Source: Humulus lupulus (Eukaryota > Streptophyta > Magnoliopsida > Rosales > Cannabaceae). From it: 64,000 bases of DNA. Where the stretch lies: assembly GCF_963169125.1 (NCBI RefSeq), contig NC_084800.1, positions 148,486,397 to 148,550,396 of the forward strand, read 5' to 3'. Shown piece after piece: positions 21,697 to 34,388 of this stretch (positions are counted from its first letter, which is position 1; every line of letters begins with the position of its first letter). The position numbers were made by a program, and so were the translations under genes. A model generated the notes under the pieces. The model ran no database searches and was not told the DNA's origin. It worked only from the letters and a program-made list of their open reading frames with translations.

Positions 21697-24070
21697 TGTA
21701 ATGTCCTGGATAGCCAAGACCGTTACACTGTGTATTTATAAAGTGCCAGACTTGCTAAACAAGTCATTTAATTAAAATCGTGTTACTGAAACTCTAAGGA
21801 ACTAGGGTTAAAAATGTTTCGGTCTCAAAAGCCACATTTTCATTAAGAAGCATCATCTGTTTACACGGGATCCCAAAAATATTAAGTTTAAAGACTGTTT
21901 ACAAAATACACAAGGTTTATGCACAATATCAGGCCATATTAAGGCAAAACAGACAATTAGGTAATCCAAGTCCTGATCCGCTCCTCGACCATGGCGATCA
22001 AACAGCTGGCTATGTACATTCCACCTCGAAGCTCTCCATCTCAGGCTTGGTCAAATTTGCCTTTGCCTTTACCTGCACCACGTAGCACCCGTGAGCCAAG
22101 GCCCATCAAGAAAACACAACAACAGAGCATAAGCAATCAACAGACCAATCCATATCTCACATTGCATCACAAGTTCTCAAACATATAATCATTCAGTATG
22201 ACCAAGTATTCAACATACTAAGCATATCAATTCATATCTCATATCACTGCACAAATGATAACTAGGGCTAATGTTCTCAGGCTGCTCCCTTCGTTATCCC
22301 ACTGACTCCAGCCTGCTTAAGCCGAGCTCAGTGAATGTTAAGCTGTCCTCGGCTACCACTGGCCAAGCCACGCCCTATGCGCAAGTATTATGTACGGCAC
22401 TCTTAGGCCGCTTTTACATGTCCCATGGCGTAATACCATCATTGATACGATACAATTCTCAAGAGCACTTAGTCCCATCACAAACATATAATCGAGTGCA
22501 ATTTTCTTACCTTTCAATTCACTAGCTTTGTTCCCTCGACTCCTTGAGCACGATCCCCCTCGAGCCCTAGCGCTCACCTAAACACAATCATGGGCCAAAG
22601 TCATTATCAATCCTCAAGTTCAAAACCTAGCCTCAGGGCCAATCCCGAGCCCCCGGGAAGTCCTAGTTCCACCAAACAAGGTGGTGGAATCAAACCCCAA
22701 CCCCTAGGTCAAAAGCCCTTGCAAATAACCCTAAAATCCCCTTCAGAAGGAAGGGTAGCGCTACAGCGCTCATGGGAGGGTGCTACAGCGCTACTAACAG
22801 AAGCAAAACCCCATCAGCAAACTTGGCCTAGCGCTACAGCGCTAGTCACAGATTGGCCAACACCAATTTTTTCCCTTCTGCGATTTCCTCGAACCAACCT
22901 CAACCAAAACTCTTCCAAATCTTCCCCAACCTCAAAAACAACCTTATGACCATACTCCACTCATACCAAGCACCCCCAATACCTAGAACTCAAGCACATG
23001 CATCCACAAACTCAGAATTCACCATAGCCACTCCTAAACACTTAAACTCAGCAGAAACCAATTGAACAACAAAGTTGGAGTTTAGAATTTATTCCTTTGA
23101 TGGAACTTCGACCTCAAGCTGTCTCTAGACCACTTTAGCTTGCTTTTCCTTAACCTTTTCCATGAATTTCCCCAAATTTCCCCATCAAACTCAACTTATA
23201 CACCATAGTTCAGAAACCAAACCAGCAACTGAAGAAATTACAGAACTTTACCTCAAATGATGGCCTAACCCTCAATCTTAGCTCAGTAACCTTGTGGCTT
23301 GATTGAAATAGCTCTCCTCTAAATTTTACTCCAAAAAGAATGAAGAACAGTGGTGATAAAAGCACAAACCGACTCAGGGAAAACTTCTCTGTTTTTCCTT
23401 CTTTTCCTTTTTCTTTCTTTTCCTTCTCTCTCAGACTTCTATAACTTTCTACAATTCCCACTAACATAAAGCCTTGGTAAAACTTAACTCCTGTAAGCCA
23501 AATGACTATTATGCCCTCCCTATTAAGTCTAAACCCTTTAATCCACTTAGGGGCATTTTAGTCTTTTCACCAAATTCCCGCTAACTCCTCGAGTGTCTCT
23601 AATATTTCCTGCTTAACTCCCGATACCTAATTAATCACCAATAACATTCCTCAATGTCAAGATAAACTCCAGTATATTCACTAAATTCCCATTTATACCC
23701 CTAAGCTCACACCGAGCCGGGTATAAATCCCCGCCATGGCTTTTTCGCTACTTTGCTCACTAGGATCGTCTCGAGTCACAGATCACAGATATATCCACAT
23801 AATAATGTAGTCCCGACAATTAGCACATATATCAAAGCAGTTATGCCCATAATGGCCAAAATTATGATTAAGCCCTTCTAACCAAATCAGGGCCTATATG
23901 CATACTAATACACATAGTCATGCCTCTCAAATATTCAAATAATCATATAACATGCTTTAAATCATAATCATGCATCTTAATCATTAAAACCACAAACATA
24001 ATTCCCATTATGCCCTCCAGGCACACTAATTAAGGCCCTTAAACCTTGTTAGTGAATTTGGGTTGTTACA
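21697..24070 (-). repeat. Element 1 5' LTR
   Basis: 2,374-bp LTR, minus orientation. It aligns with the 3' LTR nearly base for base. Relative to it, one copy of the palindromic cassette (near 22,840) and a 24-bp stretch (near 23,268) are missing. The right flank is the GAAAT duplication. Confidence 0.93.
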
Positions 24071-24075
24071 GAAAT

Positions 24076-24491
24076 GAACTAGGAATAGGAATACCTTTAA
24101 TGCACTATAATCGAACTACACCTCGATATCAAAAAATACACTAATAACCTTACTTCCTAAGTGTTTAATAAGCTTAAGATGATAAGGCTTATAACCCCAA
24201 CCCAAGTGTTTAACACTCTAAAGTAAACCTAGCAACTTGATGGCTCTGAACTCAGCTTGAAGAATGAAAGAAATGGCCAAGTACTAGGTCCTATTTATAG
24301 AGTTCAAGAATGAAAAGATCTTCTTTTAGCTTGAATAAAATAATGACCATTTAATTGAAAAATATTTGAATAATCATTTAGCAGAGGCTTAAGACTCGGT
24401 CAAAAGATTCTGAGGCTTATCAAGAGGTTATGGAATAAAATGAGCTCGGTTTCAAAATTGTTTGAAAAACTTGCCCTAGAGCCGATATATC
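24076..24491 (-). repeat. Element 2 3' LTR, piece 2 of 3
   Basis: This LTR sequence lies between element 1 and solo LTR A. It has no reading frame. Its last five bases (ATATC, 24487-24491) are the target duplicated by solo LTR A. Confidence 0.65.
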
Positions 24492-26329
24492 TGTTGGGGT
24501 TTTATGCCCTAATTAAAACACAAATTCTTTGTAATCTCATTTTATTAATAGAAATCATTTTTTGATTTGGTCAATCACTTTGCTCACATGTTTTATTTTC
24601 ATGATTATTTGTTTAATATAAACTTCTATTGAATCTCGAGCATATAGCTAATCTTATTTATAGTGTCGTAATCACAGTGGAATATAAATATGATTATATG
24701 TTCAAAATAAGTTAGTCCTAAGATTAGTTAGTGCATCGGATTTACACTGACTTGCCAATCTACGATATGATTTACTTACACATTACAGTGTTATGTTCTT
24801 TCCAGAACATTAGCAAAGTAGATAAGATCAGATGTATTTGTTACATCGGACTGGACCGATATTGACAGTTGATAAGATAAGTAAACATGCCGTTATTATC
24901 TATTCTAGTCATATCATATAGTTGACCATAAGTCAATTCAATCTCAATTCTGAGCGGTTAGTATTCTAACTGATTGTATTATTTGAGTTCTTTGACTTGT
25001 TTGTTACCAGCTTACCCTACGGACTAGCCCATAAATACATCTTGGGAACTCGGTAGTATAATTGAGTGGGAGTGTTAATCATAGATATGAACATCTATAG
25101 CTACTGATGAAGAAGTGAAACGATGGTTTCCTTTTTGTTTGGTTCAAGGTGTTAAATGATAGAGATCTCATTTCAGTAATTAAATTAGTTTACTGAAATA
25201 TCATTTACAAGGAACTAAGTGTTTTAAGGATAAAATACAATGAGGGGTAAAACAGTATTTTAGTCCTATCTCATTGTAGACCGTCTATAGAGGATTGAGT
25301 GACAATTATGGTTGTAACAATGGATAATTAATAGCGTATCTATATTTGCTATAGAGCATTCTGTGAATTCAAGAGTGCAATTCCGAGTCTATAGTGGAGT
25401 CACAAGGAATTAATAAGTTAGTAAATATATTTGTTAGATTTATGATAACTTATTGGAGCTTGATTTCATAGGCCCATGGTCCCCATTGTACCTTGGATAA
25501 AATCATCTAGATAGTCCCAATTAATTGATTTAATTATCAATTAGAATTATCAAAGTAGACCATGTCAATTTTGGATAGTTTCACAGAGTTGTTTAATTTT
25601 GAGAAGAAAAGAGAAATTATGGAAAATTTATTAATTAAGATAAATTGGTATCTAAATTAATAAATAAGTTTAAATCAAGTTTCAAATTATAAATAATTAT
25701 TTTGACAAAGGATTTAAATAATTATTTAATTAATTTAAACAATAGAAAATAATACAGGTCTTGATTTTAAGTGCAATGGGCTTAAAATCAAATGGGAAAT
25801 TTCACGGGCCTATAGCCCATGATAATTTCATCCTACGGCTTCAAAATGGCTATTATTTTATTGATTTTTTAATTAAATTAAATGGCCTAATTGAGTCTAT
25901 AAAAAGAGTGCTTAGAGAGAAGTCAAAACATAAGTTTAATCACTGGTTTTCTGATAGTTTTAGATTATCTCTAAACACAAGTCCTTTTCTAAGCCTGTTT
26001 GTTATTTTCTCTTCTTCTTTCTATATCTATCTCATGTGTTGAGAATTGCCCACACTGGTCTAGGTGGTTCTAAGGATACATTGGAAGATTGTGAAGAAAA
26101 TAGAAGATCGATTCAGTTTCTTGGTAATACTCTGCGACAGAGAGGATACAAGAGTTAGAGAAACTGAAGGAATGACTCTTTAATTCTATTGCGTATACTG
26201 TAAGTATTCTATTCTTTGTTTCTCTTTGAATTCAATTTTAGAAACATGTTTTAGTCTATCTCGTATTAATTTGTTTAATATTAGATATACATGAAAATAA
26301 ATAAAGATCATGTATAAGTTTTACCAACA
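24492..26329 (+). mobile_element. Solo LTR A
   Basis: The 1,838-bp segment starts TGTTGGGGTTTTATGCC and ends TTACCAACA, with ATATC on both sides (24487-24491 and 26330-26334). It has no gag or pol and is almost identical to solo LTR B at 30,501-32,357. The TGTTGG/CCAACA ends are common in Ty1/copia LTRs, but the superfamily is not proven. A 93-codon frame at 25,761-26,042 is not conserved as a frame in copy B. Confidence 0.92.
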
Positions 26330-26334
26330 ATATC

Positions 26335-26910
26335 GCCCATGGTAGGCAATATATTGCCTGGGCTTATATTCCCGAGGCTCGTCGAAGTGTTTGTGCGAAG
26401 ATACGTGTTTTTTGTATACCCCAAGTGGCGATATATCACCCCCTAGAGCTGGGATATATCGGCATACGCTGAAATATTATACACGTAATTGCACTTTTTT
26501 AGCCTAATTTGAATTGAGTAAACAGCTTTGACTGAGTCCTATAACAGTTTCAAAGCTGCTGGCAGACTCAGGGGTATTCAAATATTCCTCTTATAAAACT
26601 ATTCCTCAAAAATACTTAATTTCTTAATAAACATGCACACGACAAGTGTCATTATCTTATTGGGTCTATCTAAACCTTATAGTATAATAAATATCATCTT
26701 CATAATCAGCTATATTAATCAAACCTTATGTTATAATTAATATTCTTAAACTATAGGTTAAACTTATAAAATCTATAAGTATTGCTACGAGTGTTTGACT
26801 AAGTCCCGGCTTGAACAAAAATCCACGGTAATAAACATACTATAACTAGTACTAGCTATTACTACTACTACTACTATCTAACTATCTAAGTAAAATTCTT
26901 GGACTCTACA
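26335..26910 (-). repeat. Element 2 3' LTR, piece 3 of 3
   Basis: The last LTR piece ends at 26,910. On the minus strand it begins TGTAGAGTCC just after a purine-rich tract (TAGTATGGGAGAAT), the expected polypurine tract and LTR start. A short CTA triplet run lies at 26,855-26,875. Confidence 0.65.
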
Positions 26911-26958
26911 ATTCTCCCATACTAAAAAGAATTACGTCCTCGAAATTTACTTACCAAA

Positions 26959-28441
26959 CTATTCTGGATACTGGTCTTGCATGTCTTCCTCCAACTCCCA
27001 CGTTGCCAACCGTTCAGAACTATTACTCCATAGGACTTTGACTATCGGAATACTCTTGGATCGTAACTGCTTCATCCCTCTATCTAGGATGCTAACCAGT
27101 CGTTCCTCGTAACTCAAGTATTTCTGGAGTGCTATTGTATTGTACTTGAGGAAGTGAGATATGTGTAACACATACTTTTGTAGCATTGAGATGTGGAACA
27201 CGTTGTGGCTATCTGCTAGGGCTGGCGATAGGGCTATTCTATATGCAACTGCTCCCACTTTGTCCAATATCTCAAAAGGACCTATAAACCGGGGACTAAG
27301 CTTGCTTGTCTTCCCAAACCGCCTTACGCCTTTCATAGGAGATATCATTCAGGAAGACTTGATCTTCGACTTTGAATTCCACATCACGCTGCTTGGCATC
27401 CGCATAGCTTTTCTGATGGCTTTGAGCAGTGAGCATACGCTTTCTAATCAGCACTACTGCTTCTTGAGCTTTTCTAATAGTTTCGAGACCAAGAAGCTGC
27501 CTTTCTCCTACTTCGTCCCAATGTAACGGCGATCGGCACCTTCTTCCATACATCAACTCATAAGGTACCATCCTGATCATTGACTGGTAGCTATTGTTGT
27601 AGGAGAATTCTATCAACAGCAAGTACTTATTCCACGATCCTCCGAAATCAAGTACACAAGCGCGCAACATATCTTCTAAAATCTGTATGGTTCACTCGGA
27701 CTGACTGTCTATCTAAGGATGAAAAGCTGTACTAAGACTTAACTTAGTACCCATGGCTTGCTGTAAACTTCCCCAAAATCTCAATGTAAACACCGATCCT
27801 CTATCCGACACTATTGTCTTGGGGATTCCATGCAACCTTACTATCTCTTGGAAAAAGATGTCTGTGTATTGATCCACTGTGTATGAGGTCTTAACAAGAA
27901 GGAAATGAGCAGACTTGGTTCGTCTATCTATTACTACCCAAGCAGAATCATGCTGCCTACTTGTTCGAGGAAAAACCGTCACGAAATCCATAGCTATATC
28001 GTCCCATTTCCATTTTGGTACGCTAAGCGATTGCAATAAGCCTGCAGGCTGCTGATGTTCTGCTTTCACTTGCTGGCATACTAGACATTTAGACATAAAT
28101 TTCGCTATGTCCTTCTTCATCCCTGGCCTCCAATATATTGCCTTGATGTCATGAGTCATCTTGGTTGACCCAGGGTGAACTGAGTACGGGGTACTGTGCG
28201 CTTCTTCTAGAATCGTCATCTTAATCCTTTGATCATTTTGCATGCATACGCGATCCTTATATCTCAATAACCCTTGACCTGCTATTGAGAAATCTATGGC
28301 CTTGCCTTCTCTAACTGCATCCATATGTGTCACTAGTGTGTCATCATGCCCTTGCCCAATCCGTATTTCTTCTAGCAGATTTGACTGGATAGACAAATTA
28401 GCCAGCTTACCGATAACTACTTCTATTCTGACTATGATCAT
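26959..28441 (-). pseudogene. Element 2 integrase
   Basis: The domain is spread over three frames. Piece 27,713-28,441 has the HHCC module (YSVHPGSTKMTHDIKAIYW, then KCLVCQQVK) and two catalytic aspartates (IAMDFVTVFP and VSDRGSVF). Piece 27,296-27,670 has the tail of the core (YNNSYQSMIRMVPYELMYG). Piece 26,959-27,348 has LSPRFIGPFEILDKVG and the chromodomain-like VKVLWSNSSERLATWELE. Frameshifts or stops near 27,320 and 27,690-27,712 separate them, so no working protein is made. Confidence 0.85.
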
Positions 28442-28863
28442 CTCCTGCTACAATGGCTTTTCTACTCCGGCTAGTGATGCTAAACTTCCATAATTTTCCT
28501 ACTTAGCGCATCGCCAACTACATTTGCCTTTCCCGTGTGGTATAGGATTTCGCAGTCATAATCTTTTACTAGCTCTAACCACCTGCGCTGCCTCATGTTG
28601 AGCTCCCTCTAAGTAAAGAAGTACTTTAAACTTTTGTAGTCAGTATAAATCTCGCATTGTTCTCCGTAAAGATAATGGCACCAGATTTTTAATGCAAAGA
28701 TCACTGCTGCCAACTCCATATCATGAGTTGTATAGCATTGCTCGTACTCCTTCAACTACCTTGAGGTGTAGGCTATCACCTTGTCATTCTGCATCAGCAC
28801 GCAACCTAACCCTTGTTTTGACGCATCACAGTAGACTACAAACTTATCGTTGGGTGTCAGTAC
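28442..28863 (-). pseudogene. Element 2 RNase H
   Basis: The minus strand shows the expected CDAS...GLGCVLMQND stretch, then LKEYEQCY and [12 protein letters not shown], then SLKYFFT and [12 protein letters not shown]. At least two stops (near 28,755 and 28,610) and a degraded ADALSR end (near 28,500) break it. Confidence 0.75.
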
Positions 28864-29911
28864 CTAGAGTACTGGTGCTAAGCAAAGCTTATCCTTAAGC
28901 AACTGGAAGCTTTCTTCACATTTATTAGTCCAGTTGAATATTTGCTGTTTCCGGGTCAGGTTGGTGAGTGGAGTGGCTATCTTAGAAAAGCCCTCTATGA
29001 ACCTTCGATAATAACTTGCTAATCCCAGAAAGCTCCTTACTTTGGATGCTTTCTTTGGTCTTGGCCAATCATTCAAAACTTCTACCTTGGATGGATCTAC
29101 TGCAACTCCGTCCTCGGATATAATGTGCCCGAGGAACGCCACTTGCAAAAGCAAAAACTCGCATTTCTTGAACTTGGCATAGAGTTGATGCTCCTTTAGT
29201 CGCAACAAGATCAACCTTAGGTGTTCCTCGTGCTCGACATCATCCTTTGAGTATACTAAGATGTTGTCAATGAACACTATGATGAATTTATCCAAGTAGT
29301 CCTTGAAGACCCTATTAATTAAGTCCATAAACGCGACTAGAGCATTGGTAAGACCAAAATACATAACTAAGAACTTATAATGCCCATAATGAGTTCTAAA
29401 AGCTGTCTTTGGAATATCCTCAACCCACACCTTGAGTTGATGGTACCCGGACCATAAATCAATCGTTGAAAACACTGTCGTACCTCGAAGTTGATCAAAC
29501 AGGTCGTTAATCCGGGGTAGCGAGTACTTATTCTTAATCATTACCTTATTTAGCTCACGGTAATCTATGCACATCCGCATGCTTCCATCCTTTTTCTTCA
29601 CAAATAGAATGGTGCTCCCCATGGAGAATGGCTTGGTCTGATGAAACGCAGGTCTAGGAGTTCTTGTAGCTGCGTCTTTAACTCCTTGAGTCTATAGGTT
29701 CCATCTGATACATTGCCTTGGAGATAGGCTCAGTGCCCGGTACTAATTCAATCATGAAGTCAATTTCACGAGTCGGCGGCAACCCTGTTAAGTCATCGGG
29801 AAGTACTTCTAGGAATTCTCTTACAATACAGACGTCTCCAACTTTAAGTGGTGTTTCCTTTACCACATCTGTGATGCTGTCTAAGAATGCTTGACATCCT
29901 GTTTTTATCAT
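28864..29911 (-). pseudogene. Element 2 reverse transcriptase
   Basis: The main frame (28,864-29,622) reads [34 protein letters not shown] and [20 protein letters not shown]. The catalytic box is FIDNILVYS, where functional enzymes have FIDD: the second catalytic aspartate is asparagine. A separate frame (29,678-29,911) holds the protease-RT linker ending in [19 protein letters not shown]. The two are out of frame. This element could not copy itself even if its stops were ignored. Confidence 0.88.
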
Positions 29912-29953
29912 CCTTTGAGCTTTCAGAGATGATATTAGCGGTGTGCGTAATCC

Positions 29954-30481
29954 TTAAACTTGTCCCATGAAGCATAGTCCCTGGTCGTCAGGAGTCTCGA
30001 ACGTCACTTTCTTGTATTTGCAGATGATGGTCGCGCCATGCCGTGCTAGCCAGTCCATGCCTAGTGTCACGTCAAAGTCTTTGATCTCCAGTTCTATCAT
30101 GTCTCCTTCTAGTTCTACGTCCTCAATCTTGATCGGTACATCTCGTACTATCCGTGATGATAGAACTACTTTGCCCGAAGGCAACTCGGTTACAAACCTG
30201 GTTCTAAATCTTTCACAAGGTTTGTCTAGTTTTTCTATCATTCCTAATGAGATATACGAATGAGTGGCTCCCAAATCAAATAATACAGAACATATATTAT
30301 TGAGGAGAGAAACCTGACATGTGACCACCTTATTGCTAGTATCAGCTTTTCCTTGGGTTAAGGAAAATACCCTTGCAAGAACCATCTTGTCTTCCTTTTT
30401 CCCTTCTGGCTTGTGCTGAGGACATTCTTTCTTTCGGTCTCCTTCTTGACCAAAGTTGTAACATCCCTTGGTGTTTTCCAT
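29954..30481 (-). pseudogene. Element 2 zinc knuckle end and aspartic protease
   Basis: The frame begins MENTKGCYNFGQEGDRKKEC, the second half of the gag zinc-binding region, and continues to the protease SVLFDLGATHSYISLG and DFDVTLGMDWLARHGATIIC. The active site reads DLGA instead of DSGA. Solo LTR B lies immediately upstream on this strand and separates it from the rest of gag. Confidence 0.83.
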
Positions 30482-30500
30482 ACATTCACCAGGATGTTTT

Positions 30501-32357
30501 TGTTGGGGTTTTATGCCCTAATTAAAACCCAAATTCTTTGTAATCTCATTTTATTATCAATAAAAGAATAGAAATCATTTTTTGACTTGGTCAATCACTT
30601 TTCTCACATGTTTTATTTTCATGATTATTTGTTTAATACAAACTTCTATTAAATCTCGAGCATATAGCTAATCTTATTTATAGTGACGTAATCACAGTGG
30701 AATATAAATATGATTATATGTTCAAAATAAGTTAGTCCTAAGATTAGTCAGTGCACCGAATTTACATTGACTTTCCAATCTACGATATGATCTACTTACA
30801 CATTACAGTGTTATGTTCTTTCCAGAACATTAGCAAAGTAGATAAGTTCGGATGTATTTGTTCCATCGGACAGGACAGATATTGACAGTTGATAAGATAA
30901 GTAAACATACCGTTATTATCTATTCTAGTCATATCATATAGTTGACCATAGGTCAATTCAATCTCAATTCTGAGTGGTTAGTATTCTAACTGATTGTATT
31001 ATTTGAGTTCTTTGACTTGTTCATTACCAGCTTACCCTACGGACTAGCCCATACTTAGATCTTGGGAACTCGGTAGTATAATTGAGTGGGAGTGTTAATC
31101 ATAGATATGAACATCTATAGCTTCTGATGAAGAAGTGAAACGATGGTTTCTTTTTAGTTTGGTTCAAGGTTTTAAATGATAGAGATCTCATTTCAGTAAT
31201 TAAATTAGTTTACTGAAATATCATTTACAAGGAACTAAGTGTTTTAAGGATAAAATACAATGAGGGGTAAAACGGTATTGTAGTCCTATCTCATTGTAGA
31301 CCGTCTATAGAGGATTGAGTGACAATTATGGTTGTAACAATTGATAATTAATAGCGTATCTATATTTTTTGTAGAGCGTTCTATGAATTCAAGAGTGCAA
31401 TTCCGAGTCTATAGTGGAGTCACGAGGAATTAATAAGTTAGTAAATTTATTTGTTAGATTTATAATAACTTATTGGAGCTTGATTTCATAGGCCCATGGT
31501 CCCCATTATACCTTGGATAAAATCATCTAGATAGTCTCAATTAATTGATTTAATCATCAATTAGAATTATCAAAGTTGACCAGGTCAATTTTGGATAGTT
31601 TCACAGAGTTGTGTAATTTTGGGAAGAAAAGAGAAATTATGGCAGATTTATTAATTAAGATAAATTGGTATCTAAATTAATAAATAAGTTTAAATCAAGG
31701 ATGAAATTATAAATAATTAATTTGATAAATGATTTAAATAATTATTTAATTAATTAAATCAATAGAAAATAATACAGGCCTTGATTTTAAGTCCAATGGG
31801 CTTATAATCAAATGGGAAATTTAACGAGCCTATGGCCCATGATAATTTCGACCTAGGGCTTCAAAATGACTATTATTTTATTGATTTTTTAATTAAATTA
31901 AATGGCCTAATTGCGTCTATAAAAGGAGTGCTTAGAGAGAAGTCAAAATAAGAAGTTTGTAAGTCACAAGTCAGATTTTCTTATAGTTTTAGATTCTCTC
32001 TAAACACAAGTCTTTTTCTTAGCCACTTTGTTATTTTCTCTTCTTCTCTCTATATCTATCTCATGTGTTGAGAATTTCCCACACTAGTCTAGGTGGTTCT
32101 AAGGATACATTGGAAGATTGTGAAGAAAATAGAAGATCGGTTCAGTTTCTTGATAATACTCTGCGACAGAAAGGATACAAGAGTTAGAGAAACTGAAGGA
32201 AGGACTCTTAATTCCGCTGCGTACACTGTAAGTATTATATTATTTGTTTCTCTTTGAATTCAATTTTAGAAACATGTTTTGGGCTATCTTGTATTAATTT
32301 GGTTAATATTAGATATACATGAAAATAAATAAAGATCTTGTATAAGCTAATCCAATA
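30501..32357 (+). mobile_element. Solo LTR B
   Basis: The 1,857-bp segment is almost identical to solo LTR A and starts TGTTGGGGTTTTATGCC. Its last bases read CCAATA where copy A has CCAACA, so one terminal base has mutated. The flanks are GTTTT (30,496-30,500) and GTTTC (32,358-32,362), an imperfect 5-bp duplication. It interrupts element 2 between the two halves of the gag zinc-binding motif (CTKCQKK on one side, HPGEC on the other). Confidence 0.88.
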
Positions 32358-32362
32358 GTTTC

Positions 32363-33420
32363 TTCTGGCACTTAGTACATTGCGGGTATTCTACATAACT
32401 CGACCTATTACTTCCATTATTCGTCCGTGCCTTTTTATCGTTGTCAGACTGCTTATTGTCAGGATGCCTTCTTTTATGACCATTATTGTTGTTGCTGGAC
32501 TGATTGCTATTGTTGTGGTGGTTGTGTTTCGAGTAGTCTGAGGTTGATTCTGCTCTCAAGGTTCAGGCTTACTGGCTTCTTCTTACTAACATTAGCCTAC
32601 AGCCTTTCTAGTTCTATTTTCGTTTCTAGAACATCGGCATAGGTAGTGTTTCCTCGGTTTGCTAGCTTAACCCCTAGCTCGATCTTCGGTTGAAGTCCTC
32701 TAACAAACTTAGACACCCTTAGATAGTCAGTTGGAATCATTTTCGGTGCAAACTTAGTTAATCTGTCGAACTGCCGAGCATACTCTGCCACTGATAAATT
32801 CCTTTGCTTCAGGCCGGGGAACTCCACAAATCGGGTCCAACTCATGGTGGCAATGTCATGCGTCTACTGGACTAAGTCCCACCATATTCTGGCATCTTTC
32901 TCGAGCAGAGACGAAATGCAGGATATGCGGTCCGTGTTGTCGAGGTTCATGTGTGTCAGGATTAGCTCCACATTTCTGAGCCATTCTTCTGTAATGAAGG
33001 GGTCTGAAGTCCCTTCAAAGTTCGGAGCATGTTTCTTACGAAACTGCTCATAAACTGGCTCTATGTGCTGAACTGAATATGGCGCATAGTTCACCACTGG
33101 CCATCCCCCATATGGACCAACTTGTTGGGGTGCTGGGGCCATTTGCTACGGCTATGGTTGTGGTGGAGGCAGAGGCGGAGGCGAAGGCTAAGGCTGAGCC
33201 TGTTGTCGCTATTCCTGCAATAACTTCTCAACTTGTTGTCGAATTCTGGCAATTTCTGCAGTGTTGTCAACTGGCGGTGGTGGCGGCTGGCAGTAGCATG
33301 TACACCCCTTCTGCGAACTGGAGGGGCTTCGTTGTTCACCGTAGCAGTGTTGGAGGCATTTCCATTGGCTCGAGCAGATCTTCAGAGCGACATCACAGCA
33401 GAGTTCTAATAGTTGAGAGA
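32363..33420 (-). pseudogene. Element 2 gag
   Basis: Gag is in pieces. The N-terminal part reads APPVRRRGVHAT at about 33,330. The core (32,864-33,142) has EPVYEQFRKKHAPNFEGTSD and LLEKDARIWWDLVQ. The next piece (32,597-32,845) has WTRFVEFPGLKQRNLSVAEY and FDRLTKFAPKM. The last piece (32,347-32,559) is asparagine/histidine-rich and ends CTKCQKK at the solo LTR B junction. Stops and frame changes near 32,850, 32,590 and 33,150 disable it. Confidence 0.8.
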
Positions 33421-33920
33421 AACATGTCAGAATTTTACCCTAATAGGCTCTAAGGCAAAACTTAATCTAAACAAACATAACTCAGACCTATTAATTATGA
33501 CTTCTTATAAAAATTATATAAGTCTTCATTATTATTAGAGTGGATTTCTATACTTAGAAAAATAAGCCATCTTTATAATTTTCTAAGTCTGTTTCTAATC
33601 ATCCAATATGACTAAATTCTCAGGCTCGAAACTCATCTTTGTTCCAAAGTTAACCATATTGAGGGAGGGCTTGGATCAGTAAAATCGTTCCCACTACTAT
33701 GGCCCCCTAACTCTCAAATAGAAACTTTGTTCGATTTGTATCCACCTTCAACGAACATAGTCATTATTTATTTATATTTATTATGATTGAAAAAGAAAAA
33801 TCAAACTCATACATGTTAAAAAATTAACATTGATATTAATTTGGAAAAAAAGTTTTTACTATCTACAATCATAAAATAAAACAAATAATAAATTAAAATA
33901 AACAATGAAACTAATCTATT
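33421..33920. other. Spacer between element 2 leader frame and gag
   Basis: AT-rich, no reading frame of note. It lies between the extra leader frame and gag on the minus strand. Confidence 0.5.
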
Positions 33921-34388
33921 CTAAAAATTGGGATCTTCTACATCTGATCCTTCATCTAACATATCATCATCTATCTCTTCATAGTCATCATTGTCTTGTT
34001 CCTCAAAATGCCCTCGAGGAAGATTCGTAAAAATTATATGTTTTTGCTCATTTGTAAATTGAAATTCCATTTTTGAAGTGTACCTAAGTATGAGAAAGTA
34101 ATATCTCATAGCTACTGGTAATTCATCTTCGTCATCTATCGTCTCCCAAATTTCTTCTAACGCTGCAATCACAGTAGGATAATCTCTAAAATGTCTAATT
34201 ACTAAAACGTATTTCTCTTTTGATCTCATCATGATCTGCTTAGATTCTTGGAGGTGACCTATCTCCCTGTGGAATAAAAGTAGTCTTCGAGTGATTCTTT
34301 CTAGCACTCCTATGGTGTTTCTCGGTTCTCTAATCCTTTTTAGGGCCTTAATGGCTTGGATATCCTCATAAATTAATGCTCCGTTCAT
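33921..34388 (-). CDS. Extra leader ORF of element 2, unknown function
   Basis: A 155-codon frame starts MNGALIYEDIQAIKALKR with an ATG about 140 bp after the primer site and ends in an acidic tail (NDDYEEIDDDMLDEGSDVED). It sits where most Ty3/gypsy elements have only an untranslated leader before gag. It is predicted mostly helical, rich in R/K in the first half and D/E at the end. No membrane segment or known motif is seen. Unlike gag and pol of this element, the frame has no stop. A plausible splice pair (GTAAGT near 34,460, TTTTAG near 34,392) lies just upstream. I do not recognise the family. Confidence 0.5.
   Translation of the reverse strand: MNGALIYEDIQAIKALKRIREPRNTIGVLERITRRLLLFHREIGHLQESKQIMMRSKEKYVLVIRHFRDYPTVIAALEEIWETIDDEDELPVAMRYYFLILRYTSKMEFQFTNEQKHIIFTNLPRGHFEEQDNDDYEEIDDDMLDEGSDVEDPNF

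Larger units (their letters stand above)
12197..24070 (-). mobile_element. Element 1: full-length Ty3/gypsy chromovirus-like retrotransposon
   Basis: Two LTRs (12,197-14,612 and 21,697-24,070), both starting TGTAA and ending TTACA on the minus strand, bound a gag-protease-RT-RNase H-integrase interior. The whole is flanked by GAAAT on both sides (12192-12196 and 24071-24075). The primer site TGGTATCAGAGC adjoins the 5' LTR and a polypurine tract adjoins the 3' LTR. The LTRs are close to identical apart from two deletions in the 5' LTR, so the insertion is fairly young. The coding region is nevertheless broken by stops, frameshifts and a nested solo LTR (14,921-17,042), so it is not autonomous. 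The chromodomain-type integrase end suggests the Tekay/Del lineage. Confidence 0.93.

Noticed and set aside
25761..26042. 93-codon plus-strand frame
   Set aside because: It lies within solo LTR A and is not kept open in the near-identical solo LTR B.
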